Assembly: GCF_008033445.1 (NCBI RefSeq)
Contig: NZ_VNKO01000010.1
Span: 33,968 to 97,967, forward strand
Length of the DNA stretch: 64,000 nucleotides
Reading direction: 5' to 3'
Origin: Vulcaniibacterium gelatinicum
GTDB taxonomy: Bacteria > Pseudomonadota > Gammaproteobacteria > Xanthomonadales > Xanthomonadaceae
This document shows positions 56,406-64,000 of this stretch, piece by piece. The notes beneath the pieces were generated by a model, which was not told the origin of the DNA, searched no databases, and worked only from the letters and a program-made list of their open reading frames with translations. How positions within the stretch are numbered: position 1 is the stretch's first letter; each line of letters starts with the position of its first letter. A program made the position numbers and the translations under genes.

Positions 56406-58211
56406 TCAGCCCGGCCACGCCGGCCACAGCGGACCGCCGAGCCACAGCCACTGCGCCATCCACGCGCTGGTGAGCGCGATCAGCACCGTGAGCGGCAGGC
56501 CGATGCGCAGGAAGTCGGCGAAACGGTACTGGCCCGGGCCCAGGATCAGCAGGTTGCCGTGGTGGCCGATCGGGGTCAGGAACGCCACCACCGCGCCGAG
56601 CGCGGTCACCACCACGAACGGCGTCACCGGCTGGCCCAGCGACTGCGCCAGCGCCAGCGCGATCGGCCCGAGCAGCACCGTGGTCGCCGCGTCCGACATC
56701 ACCTGGGTGAGCAGCGCGGCCACGCCGAACAGCACCAGCAGCACCGCCAGCACCGGCCAGTCGGCGACCACGTGCAGCAGGCCGTTCGACAGCAGGTCGG
56801 CGGTGCCGGTGCGTTCCATCGCGATGCCGAGCGGGATCACGCCCGCGATCATCACGAAGATGCGCACGTCGATGCTGCGGTAGGCCTGCTCCACGTCCAC
56901 GCAGCGGGTGACCACCATCGCCACCGCGCCGAGCAGGAATGCCAGCGGCGCCGGCAGCCATTCGCCGGCTGCGACCAGGACGGTGAGCGCGAGGATGGTC
57001 AGCGCCAGCGGCGCGCGCGCGCGGCGCTTGGCCTCGCCGGCGAACGGCACCAGCATCAGGAAGCCGTGGTGCGCGGCCAGCTCGGCAAAGCGCGAGGGCC
57101 GGCCCCACAGCACCAGCAGGTCGCCCTCGCGCAGGCGCGCGTCGGCCAGGCGCGGCGGCAGGCTGCCGTCGCGCCGCCACAGCCCGGCGATCACGGTGTG
57201 GAACACGCGCGCGAAGTTCAGCTCGCGCAGGCTGCGGCCGATGAACTCCGAGCCGGGCGCGACCACCGCCTGCACCAGCGCCTCCTCGCCCTCGCCGCTG
57301 ATGCGGTCGGCGAAGCGCGCGATCGCGTTGAGGTCCAGGCCGGGGTCGTCGTGCAGCGACATCAGCTCGTCGGCCGCGGCCTCGACCAGCAGCACGTCGC
57401 CGGTCAGCAGCGGGCTGGCGTCGGTGAGGTCCTCGCGCGCGCGGCCGTCGCGCAGCCAGCCGTGCACGCGCAGGCGGCCGGCATAGGCCTTCTGCAGTTC
57501 GGCCAGCGGCCGCGTCGCCCAGCGCGAGCCTTCCACCACCAGCAGCTCGGTGCGGTAGCGGTCCAGGCGCAGGTAGCCGTCCTCGCCGTGGAAGCCGCTG
57601 CGCCGCGGCAGCAACCAGCGCGCGAGCAGCATGTACCCGGTGCCGACCACGACCAGGGCCAGCCCGATCGGGGTGATCGAGAAGATGTCCAGGCCGCCGG
57701 CGCCGTAGCTGCGCTCGATCATGTCGTCGGCGAGCAGGAACGCCGGGGCGCTGACCAGGGTCAGGGTGGTGCCGAGCGAGGCCGCCAGCGACATCGGCAT
57801 CAGCAGGCGCGAGGCCGGCAGCTTCCGCTCGCGCGCATGGCGCAGCAGGATCGGCAGCATCATCGCCGTGACCATCACGTGATGGGTGAATGCGGCCATG
57901 GCCGCGACCGCCGGCATCAGCACCGCGATCGCGCGCCATTCACTGTGCCCCGCGGCGCGCCCCACCCACTGGCCGAGGCGCTCGGTGACCCCGGTGGCGG
58001 CCAGGCCGCCGGAGAGCACGAACACCGCCGCGACGATGATCGCCGGCTCGCTGGCGAAGCCGGACAGCGCCTGCTGCGGCGTGAGCACGCCGGTGAGCAC
58101 CAGCGCCAGCAGGATCAGCATGGCCGTGACGTCCACCCGCAGGCGTTCGCTGATGAACAGGTACAGGCCACCGGCCAGGATCGCCAGGAACAGCAGTTGC
58201 GCGCTGTGCAT
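56406..58211 (-). CDS. SLC13-type permease with two TrkA-C domains
   Basis: A 601-residue transporter. The first helices are in AQLLFLAILAGGLYLF, VDVTAMLILLALVLTGVL and PAIIVAAVFVLSGGLAATGV. Two TrkA-C (RCK-C) regulatory domains lie in the cytosolic middle (about residues 215-400). A second set of helices follows (PLALTILALTVLVAAGEWLPAP and onward), containing TPIGHHGNLLILGPG. Family members carry sulfate or dicarboxylates with Na+; the RCK domains suggest ligand control. The ATG at 58211 is followed directly by the first helix. It is convergent with the radical SAM gene (9 bp between stops). Confidence 0.88.
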   Translation of the reverse strand: MHSAQLLFLAILAGGLYLFISERLRVDVTAMLILLALVLTGVLTPQQALSGFASEPAIIVAAVFVLSGGLAATGVTERLGQWVGRAAGHSEWRAIAVLMPAVAAMAAFTHHVMVTAMMLPILLRHARERKLPASRLLMPMSLAASLGTTLTLVSAPAFLLADDMIERSYGAGGLDIFSITPIGLALVVVGTGYMLLARWLLPRRSGFHGEDGYLRLDRYRTELLVVEGSRWATRPLAELQKAYAGRLRVHGWLRDGRAREDLTDASPLLTGDVLLVEAAADELMSLHDDPGLDLNAIARFADRISGEGEEALVQAVVAPGSEFIGRSLRELNFARVFHTVIAGLWRRDGSLPPRLADARLREGDLLVLWGRPSRFAELAAHHGFLMLVPFAGEAKRRARAPLALTILALTVLVAAGEWLPAPLAFLLGAVAMVVTRCVDVEQAYRSIDVRIFVMIAGVIPLGIAMERTGTADLLSNGLLHVVADWPVLAVLLVLFGVAALLTQVMSDAATTVLLGPIALALAQSLGQPVTPFVVVTALGAVVAFLTPIGHHGNLLILGPGQYRFADFLRIGLPLTVLIALTSAWMAQWLWLGGPLWPAWPG

Positions 58212-58308
58212 CGGTCCATTCTCCGGCGGGCCGGGCGGCCGCCGTCCACGGCGCCTACACAATACCGTCACGTACACTCGCCAAGCCTTCAGCATCACCC
58301 GGACCGCC

Positions 58309-59106
58309 GTGCTCGTGCTCTCGCCCCAGCCTGATGCCGCCGACGACGTGCGCCTGCGCCAGGACCTGGAGCGGCGGCTGGCGGAGTGCGAGGCCGCGCT
58401 GGCCGAACTCAACCGCCAGCTCGAACTGTTCGCCTTCGGCGTCTCGCACGACCTGCGCGCGCCGTTGCGCGCGATCGACGGTTTCGCCCGGGTGCTGGAG
58501 CAGCGCCAGGCCGAACGGCTGGATGCGGAGGGGCGCGAGCAGCTGGCGCGGATCCGCGCCGCGGGCGCGCGCATGGCGCAGCTGATCGACGGCCTGCTCG
58601 AGTTCTCGCGCGCGCAGCGCGCCGAACTGCGGCCGGCGCCGGTGGACTTCAGCCTGCTGGCCGAATGGGCGGGCGCGGAACTGCAGGACGCCGAGCCGGC
58701 GCGCGCCGGCAACATCCGGGTGATGCCCGGGTTGCGCGTCGAGGGCGACGAGCGCCTGCTGAAGGTGCTGCTCGAGCGCCTGCTCGGCAATGCGTGGAAG
58801 TTCTCGCGCGGGAGTGAGGCGGTGGAGATCGAGGTCGGTGGCATGCGCGACGGCGCGCGCTGGCAGTTGTGGGTGCGCGACCGTGGTGTTGGCTACGATC
58901 CAACCTACGCCGAGCGCCTGTTCCTGCCGTTCCAGCGGCTGCACACGCCCGAGCAGGGGGGCGGGGCGGGGCTGGGGCTGGCGATCGCGCGCTGCATCGT
59001 GGAGCGCCATGGGGGCCGGATCCGGGCGCGCCTGCGCGAGGGCGGCGGGACGGAGATCGCGTTCGATCTGCCTGCGGCGGAGGCCGAGGCCGATGTCCCG
59101 GGCTGA
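58309..59106 (+). CDS. Soluble sensor histidine kinase
   Basis: A 265-residue kinase without sensor or membrane segments. A coiled start (ERRLAECEAALAELNRQLELF) leads to HisKA (FAFGVSHDLRAPLRAIDGFA, His near residue 47) and HATPase (LLGNAWKFSRG, VRDRGVGYDPTYA, GGAGLGLAIARCIVERHGG). This matches the kinase halves of bacteriophytochrome-like and other cytosolic HisKA proteins. The start is GTG at 58309 or 58315. Its stop lies 14 nt inside the response-regulator gene, so the two form a coupled pair. Confidence 0.88.
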   Translation: MLVLSPQPDAADDVRLRQDLERRLAECEAALAELNRQLELFAFGVSHDLRAPLRAIDGFARVLEQRQAERLDAEGREQLARIRAAGARMAQLIDGLLEFSRAQRAELRPAPVDFSLLAEWAGAELQDAEPARAGNIRVMPGLRVEGDERLLKVLLERLLGNAWKFSRGSEAVEIEVGGMRDGARWQLWVRDRGVGYDPTYAERLFLPFQRLHTPEQGGGAGLGLAIARCIVERHGGRIRARLREGGGTEIAFDLPAAEAEADVPG

Positions 59107-59527
59107 GATCCTGCTGGTCGAGGACAACCCCGACGACATCGAGCTGACCCGGCTCGCGTTCGCGGAGGCGAACATCGATCACCAGCTGGCGGTGGTGCGC
59201 GACGGGGCCGAGGCGCTGGACTGGCTGTTCGCGCGCGGGGCGCATGCGGGGCGCGATCCGGCGCAGTTGCCGGCGCTGGTGCTGCTGGATCTGCATCTGC
59301 CCAAGCTCGGGGGGCTGGAGGTGGTGCAGGCGTTGCGCGCCGATCCGCGCACGCGCACGTTGCCGGTGGTGGCGCTGACCACCAGCGCGGAACCGAGCGA
59401 TCTCGCCGCCGGGTATGCGCACGGGATCAACAGCTACATCCAGAAGCCGGTGGATTTCGCCCAGTTCACGGCGGCGGTGCGGCAGCTCGGGCTGTACTGG
59501 CTGGTGCTCAATCGCAGTTGTGCGTGA
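59093..59527 (+). CDS. Single-domain response regulator, Rcp1-like
   Basis: A 144-residue receiver-only protein. Seen: AEILLVEDNPDDIELTRLAF (acidic pocket), LVLLDLHLPKLGGLEV (phospho-Asp), VVALTTSAEPSDL and YIQKPVDFAQF (Lys). The RLAFAEANIDHQLAVVRDGAEALDWLF segment and PxLVLLDLHLP are typical of Rcp1-type regulators that pair with phytochrome kinases. It has no output domain, so it acts by protein contacts. The gene overlaps the kinase gene by 14 nt. Confidence 0.9.
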   Translation: MSRAEILLVEDNPDDIELTRLAFAEANIDHQLAVVRDGAEALDWLFARGAHAGRDPAQLPALVLLDLHLPKLGGLEVVQALRADPRTRTLPVVALTTSAEPSDLAAGYAHGINSYIQKPVDFAQFTAAVRQLGLYWLVLNRSCA

Positions 59528-59726
59528 GCTCAGCAAGCGGACGGGATGGTCGTCCCGCGCACCGAACCCTCGCGTGGCATTCGGGCGCTTGCGGGGAAGG
59601 CAACGGCGTATGGCGCGCACGTAGCTTTGACACCCAGTCCCCCGAGGTGTCGGAGCGATGAAACGCACACCGAGCGCACCGGCGCCCCCGCCAGAAGCGA
59701 CAAAGACACGCACGCTCAGCGGCGCG
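59528..59726. repeat. Degenerate copy of the interspersed repeat
   Basis: This convergent gap contains AGCTTTGACACCCAGTCCCC (59623 onward, to 59653), which matches 44838-44868 at most positions, followed by a CCGGCGCCCCCGCC block like that at 44967-44980. The order of the shared pieces is the same as in the recF-gyrB gap. Confidence 0.6.
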
Positions 59727-60428
59727 TCACTTCGGGAACAGCACTTCCGCGCGCTGGAACAGCACCCAGCTGGTGGCGATGTACTTGTCGCCGCCCTGCG
59801 GACGGTTGCCGCGGTGGGTGTGGGTGAAGGCGGTCGGGGCGATCAGCAGCGAACCGGTGCGCGGCACGATCTTGCGCCGCTGGTGCGCGAACTCGGTCTC
59901 GCCCTCGGTGAACTCGTCGTTGAGGTAGATCGTCCACAGCAGGTGCCGGTACAGCGTCTCCGCGCTGGCGTCCTTCGGATACAGCTCGCAGTGCCAGTAC
60001 GGATAGCCGCCCTCGCCGGCGCGGTAACGCTGCAGGTTGATCCGCCCCGGACGGAACACCGTCATCGCCAGCTGCCCGAGCTCGCCGTCGTCCATCGTGG
60101 CGAAATCGTCGAGCGTGATCCGCTTCGGCTTCTCCGCCCCCCGCTGCAGCATCAACGGCGCGATCAGCGCGAACGGATAGCGCCGCAGGTAGCGCAGCAG
60201 CCCGCCGAACACCACCTGGTTCAGCCGCGTCTCCACGTCCTGCCACTCCGGCCGGCCGGTGATGCTGATGTCGCGGCTGTTCTTCAGCTCCGGGAACAAG
60301 CCGCCGCCGACCAGCCCTGGCTGGGCCTGGCCGCTGGCCTCGAACCGCTGCACGATCGCCGCGCAGGTGTCGGCATCCAGCGCCGCCGGATAGACCTCGA
60401 TGAAATCGCCGTCGGCGCCGGGGATCAT
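59727..60428 (-). CDS. PKHD-type Fe(II)/2-oxoglutarate hydroxylase
   Basis: A 233-residue protein of the prolyl-4-hydroxylase-like 2OG-Fe(II) oxygenases. It opens MIPGADGDFIEVYPAALDADT. The iron site is suggested by PYWHCELYPKD (His and acidic residue) and FTHTHRGNRPQGGDKY (distal His, then Arg for 2-oxoglutarate), with LLWTIYLNDEFTEGETEF between. The substrate is unknown. It starts 2 nt after the fbp stop on the same strand, so it is probably translated from the fbp mRNA. Confidence 0.85.
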   Translation of the reverse strand: MIPGADGDFIEVYPAALDADTCAAIVQRFEASGQAQPGLVGGGLFPELKNSRDISITGRPEWQDVETRLNQVVFGGLLRYLRRYPFALIAPLMLQRGAEKPKRITLDDFATMDDGELGQLAMTVFRPGRINLQRYRAGEGGYPYWHCELYPKDASAETLYRHLLWTIYLNDEFTEGETEFAHQRRKIVPRTGSLLIAPTAFTHTHRGNRPQGGDKYIATSWVLFQRAEVLFPK

Positions 60429-60430
60429 GC

Positions 60431-61477
60431 TCAGGCCACCTGCGGCTGCGGCTGCGCCGCGTCGTGCTCGAGGTGGTAGCGCACCGCGGCCTCCACCTCG
60501 CGCCGGGACCCCAGGAACACCGGCACCCGCTGGTGCAGCTGCGTCGGTGGCACCTCGAGCAGCCGCTGCCGGCCGGTGCTGGCCGCGCCGCCGGCCTGCT
60601 CGACCAGCAGCGCCATCGGGTTGGCCTCGTACATCAGTCGCAGCCGCCCGCCCTTGGCTGCGCACTTGGCGTCGAGCGGATAGCTGAAGATGCCGCCGCG
60701 GGTCAGGATCCGGTGCACGTCGGCCACCATCGAGGCCACCCAGCGCATGTTGAAGTCCTTGCCGCGCGGTCCCTCCGCCCCGGCCAGCAGGTCGGCGACG
60801 TAGCGCTGCATCGGCGGCTCCCAGAAACGCTGGTTGGACATGTTGACCGCGAATTCCCTGGTCTCCTCCGGAATGCGGATGTCGCGCCGGGTGAGCATGA
60901 AGCTGCCGACCTCGCGGTCGAGCGTGAAGGCGTGCGTGCCGTGGCCGATGGTCAGCACCAGCATCGTGCTCGGCCCGTACACGCAATAGCCCGCCGCCAC
61001 CTGCGCCGTGCCCGGCTGCAGGAAATGCTCGTCGCGCGGTTCGGTCACCCCGTCCGGGCAGCGCAGCACCGAGAAGATGGTGCCGACCGAGACGTTGACG
61101 TCGATGTTGGAGCTGCCGTCGAGCGGATCGAACAGCAGCAGGTAGTTGCCGCGCGGATACACGTCCGGGATCGGTTGGCTGTGGTCCATCTCCTCCGAGG
61201 CCAGCCCGGCCAGATGCCCGCCCCAGGCATTGGCCTCGAGCAGGATCTCGTTGCTGAGCACGTCGAGCTTCTTCTGTGCCTCGCCCTGCACGTTGCCGGT
61301 GCCGGCGTCGCCGAGCACCCCGCCCAGCGCGCCCTTGCCCACCGCGATCGAGATCTGCTTGCAGGCCCGCGCGACCACCTCGATCAGCAGGCGCAGGTCG
61401 GCGCTCACCTGCCCGGCGCGCTGCGCCTCGAGCAGATGGCGGGTCAGGGACACGGGGGGCGCGGCAGGGTGGGACAT
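60431..61477 (-). CDS. fbp: Fructose-1,6-bisphosphatase class 1
   Basis: A 348-residue gluconeogenic phosphatase. Active-site blocks are [58 protein letters not shown] (metal site), [21 protein letters not shown], the sugar-binding [10 protein letters not shown] and [23 protein letters not shown]. It hydrolyses fructose 1,6-bisphosphate to fructose 6-phosphate. The ATG at 61477 was chosen over a longer frame to 61768 that overlaps the divergent gene. The hydroxylase gene follows after 2 nt. Confidence 0.96.
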   Translation of the reverse strand: MSHPAAPPVSLTRHLLEAQRAGQVSADLRLLIEVVARACKQISIAVGKGALGGVLGDAGTGNVQGEAQKKLDVLSNEILLEANAWGGHLAGLASEEMDHSQPIPDVYPRGNYLLLFDPLDGSSNIDVNVSVGTIFSVLRCPDGVTEPRDEHFLQPGTAQVAAGYCVYGPSTMLVLTIGHGTHAFTLDREVGSFMLTRRDIRIPEETREFAVNMSNQRFWEPPMQRYVADLLAGAEGPRGKDFNMRWVASMVADVHRILTRGGIFSYPLDAKCAAKGGRLRLMYEANPMALLVEQAGGAASTGRQRLLEVPPTQLHQRVPVFLGSRREVEAAVRYHLEHDAAQPQPQVA

Positions 61478-61580
61478 GGCCGATGGCGCGGGTTGGGACG
61501 AAGGCGCTATTGTCGCGCACGGGCGGGCCCGGCGGGGGGCGGGGGCGGCCGGACATCCATCCACAGGGAGCGTGGCGGCA

Positions 61581-62387
61581 ATGCGGATTCTTCCGTTGTT
61601 TTTCGTGACCGGGGGGTTGCTTGCCTCCGGGGGCCGGCAGGCCGATCCGGCAGAACCAGCCCAGAGCGCTGCCGCCGGGAGTCCGCTCCGGGCCGAATAC
61701 TCGGTTTGTCTGGACGAAGCGGCCGGGGCGACCTGGGCGATGCAGGCGTGCATCGAGGCCGAATTCATCCATCAGCAGCAGCGGCTGGACGCAGCGTACC
61801 GCGCGCTGGAGACGCGGTTGTCGGAACGAGCCCGCGCACGGCTCGCCGCCGAGCAGGACGCGTGGCGGGCAGAAAAAGAAGCCCGCTGTCGCTGGAATGC
61901 GGAGGAAGAGGGGCAGGCGCAGCGTCTTGCCGCCAACGATTGTGCGCTGGAGATGATCGCGGCCAGGGCTGCCGAGCTCGAGCGTGGACTGAAGGATCTC
62001 GTGGATCCGGTACAGGGGCAGGTGCCGTGCGAAAAGGTGGCCTATGCGGCGTTTTTTGAGCGTTTCGCCGAGGACGACGCATTGCGGCGCAGCCACACGT
62101 TGCGCCAGCGCGCATCGGGGCGTTCTCGCACCGATGGCGATGGTGATGCATTCAGGGTCGGCATCGTTGACAACCGTTGGGTCTACCTCACACCTGGCAT
62201 TGAGGACCAGAGTGGTTACCAAACGCTGGACCTGCGCATCCTCCCGCCACAGGGAGACGAGTTTCAGGTGCGCTTCCAGCGCGCGAAATTTGATGCGGAC
62301 GACCAGATCGTGAGCAGATCGGGGGAGATCGGAACCTATCGCTTCAGGCACGTGGAAGGATGCTGGCGATTGCTCGCCGGCGAATGA
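61581..62387 (+). CDS. Exported LprI-like (DUF1311) protein
   Basis: A 268-residue protein. The first about 20 residues look like a signal ([17 protein letters not shown]), without a cysteine lipobox. Residues about 45-125 match the LprI/DUF1311 pattern: [54 protein letters not shown]. LprI proteins of some bacteria inhibit lysozyme. The C-terminal half ([32 protein letters not shown]) is not recognised. Two genes further down lies a peptidoglycan-cleaving enzyme, so a role as an immunity protein is possible. Confidence 0.72.
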   Translation: MRILPLFFVTGGLLASGGRQADPAEPAQSAAAGSPLRAEYSVCLDEAAGATWAMQACIEAEFIHQQQRLDAAYRALETRLSERARARLAAEQDAWRAEKEARCRWNAEEEGQAQRLAANDCALEMIAARAAELERGLKDLVDPVQGQVPCEKVAYAAFFERFAEDDALRRSHTLRQRASGRSRTDGDGDAFRVGIVDNRWVYLTPGIEDQSGYQTLDLRILPPQGDEFQVRFQRAKFDADDQIVSRSGEIGTYRFRHVEGCWRLLAGE

Positions 62388-62424
62388 CGCGCTTTGCGCC
62401 ATGGTCAAGGAGGAGGCAAAGACG

Positions 62425-63246
62425 ATGACGACAAACCGTAATCTGGGAAGTGCTGGCACGCGACGGCAAGGCAGTATTGGTTTGCTGGCCACGATCTTGC
62501 TGGCCATGGGCTGCCAAGCAGCCACCGGCGAAGATGCGGGCGGACGGCGGGAGGCTGCGCGTGCCGTTCCGGTTCCGACTTCCGTCGCGCCTGCCACGGT
62601 CGCCGAGCAGGTGATGCGCGAGCACTACGGGGCAAGGTTCGACACCCGCCATCAGTGCTGGCAGTACACCCCTGCGACGGAGGCCGATCTCGGCGGCCCC
62701 TACTGCATGAAGCTGCGCGCGGTGGAGCCGGTGCTGGTGGGCGGCAAGCGGATGCTGCATGTGCTGGCCGTCAGCGAAATGGACTGGACCGGTGAGGGTT
62801 CGGTTTCTGCCGGAAGGGCGGAGCCTGGCCTGATGGGGGCCTTTCTGCTGGACCTGAGCGCCTCTCCGTGGCGGTACGTGGCGCAATCGCCGGCGTTGCC
62901 GTTCGGCAGCTTCGGCGCGTGCGGATGCGAGCAGGCCCGGCTGGTGAAAATCGGTGAGGAGCGGCATGCCTGGACGTTCACGACGGGTGGCGTCTGGCAA
63001 GGCATCGTCGTGAGCTGGCACCACATCGTAGCGCCCCTCGATGGGAAGTTTCAGGATGTCAGCGGCATTCCGGAGATCACCGAGGAGGCGCAGGACGCGC
63101 GTTACGAATGGCAGCCGATCGCCACCCATGGACAGGCGTGGTACCCGCTGCTCGTGACAAAAAAAATGGACGGAGGCGCCACGGAGAGCAAGCGGATTCA
63201 ATACGACCCCGAGAAGGCGACGTACCTCCTCCCCGCAGGCTGGTGA
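62425..63246 (+). CDS. Lipoprotein of unknown function
   Basis: A 273-residue protein with a lipoprotein signal (GSIGLLATILLAMGCQ, lipobox AMGC). The body has a CWQYTPATEADLGGPYCMKL segment with paired cysteines, a GACGCEQARLVKI segment and many Trp residues, consistent with a disulfide-bonded beta-rich exported domain. I do not recognise the family. AAGGAGGAGG lies about 8 nt before the ATG at 62425. It sits 37 bp after the LprI-like gene and 36 bp before the lytic-transglycosylase-like gene on the same strand, as an immunity-type lipoprotein might. Confidence 0.7.
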   Translation: MTTNRNLGSAGTRRQGSIGLLATILLAMGCQAATGEDAGGRREAARAVPVPTSVAPATVAEQVMREHYGARFDTRHQCWQYTPATEADLGGPYCMKLRAVEPVLVGGKRMLHVLAVSEMDWTGEGSVSAGRAEPGLMGAFLLDLSASPWRYVAQSPALPFGSFGACGCEQARLVKIGEERHAWTFTTGGVWQGIVVSWHHIVAPLDGKFQDVSGIPEITEEAQDARYEWQPIATHGQAWYPLLVTKKMDGGATESKRIQYDPEKATYLLPAGW

Positions 63247-63282
63247 TTCCGAACGAAGGGGCGTGTGCGCAAGGAGAGCGCC

Positions 63283-63897
63283 GTGACAATGCAGGCTACC
63301 CGACGACAACATTGGGAACAATCACAAGAAGCTTTGCTTCAAGCCTCTGTCGAGGTAGGTATCGATATCGGCATTCTGGTCAAGATCGCCGGTTTCGAAT
63401 CGGGGTTCGATCCCGAAGCAAGGCCAGTCGCGCGGGATGGTCGCCGCAATACGGTGCGCCAGTTCGATGGCGCGATGGCGATTTCCTCGGCGCATGGGTT
63501 GGGGCAGTTCCTGGACGGAACCTGGCACGACATGCTTCGCCGCCATGGGCGGAAGCATGGAGTTCCGGGCGCATCCTCGCTCACGAGGGAGGATGCGAAC
63601 TCGCCCGAGTTCCGGCAGAACCTGCGTCTGCAGGCGCTGATGCTGGCGGAGTTCACACGGGAGAATGTCGAGCGCGGCGCGCGTCTCGGAGGTTCCGATC
63701 CGGACGCCGACGCCTATGCGTTCCACAACCTCGGAGTCCGCGACGCGTCACGATTGTTGCTCGCCTTGCGCAACGCTCCGGAATCTCGCGTTGGGACCGT
63801 GCTGTCGCCGGTGGTGATCCGCAACAACCCGGCGCTGTACGGAGACGGCACCCGGACGGTCGCGGATGTCTATGGAAGGTCTGAACAACTCCCATGA
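63283..63897 (+). CDS. Lytic-transglycosylase-like enzyme
   Basis: A 204-residue lysozyme-like protein. The core has LLQASVEVGIDIGILVKIAGFESGFDPEA (Glu in FESGF as the likely catalytic acid), AHGLGQFLDGTWHDML and a helical end (AYAFHNLGVRDASRLL, NNPALYGDGTRTVADVYG). The GLGQF-T pattern is typical of SLT-type transglycosylases that cut peptidoglycan. No signal peptide is seen, which suggests export by a dedicated secretion system or use as an antibacterial effector. The start is GTG at 63283 (AAGGAG 8 nt before); ATG 63289 is possible. The frame ends 40 bp before a transposase, so the C-terminus may be truncated. Confidence 0.72.
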   Translation: MTMQATRRQHWEQSQEALLQASVEVGIDIGILVKIAGFESGFDPEARPVARDGRRNTVRQFDGAMAISSAHGLGQFLDGTWHDMLRRHGRKHGVPGASSLTREDANSPEFRQNLRLQALMLAEFTRENVERGARLGGSDPDADAYAFHNLGVRDASRLLLALRNAPESRVGTVLSPVVIRNNPALYGDGTRTVADVYGRSEQLP

Positions 63898-63937
63898 TCT
63901 CGGCGACAATAGCGCACCGCGATTGGGGTGACGATCG

Positions 63938-64000
63938 ATGCAGCTGACGTTCGGTGACGCCGAGGGCATGGGCAAGCGCAAGCGTACCCGGCGGGAGATC
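63938..64000 (+). mobile_element. IS5-family transposase, 5' fragment at window edge
   Basis: The last 63 bp encode MQLTFGDAEGMGKRKRTRRE plus one more residue, a close match to the N-terminus of IS5-family transposases of proteobacteria (MQLTFGDAE then KRKxTRRE). The rest lies beyond the window. The terminal inverted repeat should lie within 63898-63937 but I could not define it. Confidence 0.75.

Overview
This window comes from a GC-rich gammaproteobacterium, most likely of the Xanthomonadaceae/Lysobacteraceae (Lysobacter/Luteimonas-like). The evidence is gene order: rpmH-rnpA-yidC-mnmE diverges from dnaA-dnaN-recF-gyrB, and gyrB is followed at a short distance by tonB-exbB-exbD1-exbD2-pdxJ, as in xanthomonads. 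A large monomeric isocitrate dehydrogenase fits the same group. The replication origin is inside the window, with DnaA boxes flanking dnaA and three parS-like palindromes between dnaN and the end of recF.

Left end (1-16.7 kb): a complete type I-G (formerly I-U) CRISPR-Cas locus. A long array (68 identical 36-nt repeats, 67 spacers, left end outside the window) is read leftward from a leader at 4886-5120. That leader has a recognisable promoter and a nested inverted repeat that stops 2 nt from the first repeat. The cas genes on the minus strand are cas3, csx17 (cas8), csb1 (cas7), csb2 (cas5-cas6), a cas4-cas1 fusion and cas2. The locus has two unusual sets of passengers. A small nucleotidyltransferase is locked between cas3 and csx17 by 4-nt ATGA overlaps on both sides, and Csx17 carries an N-terminal extension that looks like the usual small partner of such nucleotidyltransferases. 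Two divergent PIN-domain toxin-antitoxin modules separate the interference genes from the adaptation genes, so cas4-cas1-cas2 is probably expressed from the antitoxin promoter.

Middle (16.9-39.5 kb): housekeeping and accessory genes. These include a SEC-C protein, an ERCC4-type nuclease, icd, a lipoprotein methyltransferase, a pseudouridine synthase, a response-regulator/kinase hybrid, hrpB, tatD, two ABC exporters (YadGH-like and NatAB-like), a ferredoxin-NADP reductase, a secreted peptidase-like hydrolase, a TonB-domain lipoprotein, mnmE and yidC.

Origin region and beyond (39.5-53 kb): rnpA, rpmH, dnaA, oriC, dnaN, recF, a 0.9-kb repeat-filled gap, gyrB, an M48 protease, a TPR protein and the TonB energy-transduction operon. 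The right part (52.6-61.5 kb) holds pdxJ, a small membrane protein, a cardiolipin synthase, a radical SAM protein, an SLC13/TrkA-C transporter, a kinase/response-regulator pair, a PKHD-type hydroxylase and fbp.

Right end (61.5-64 kb): two exported proteins (one LprI-like, one lipoprotein) lie beside a lytic-transglycosylase-like enzyme. The last gene stops 40 bp before the start of an IS5-like transposase that runs off the edge. A composite interspersed repeat family appears in three intergenic gaps (about 28.0, 44.7 and 59.6 kb). No tRNA or rRNA gene was seen.
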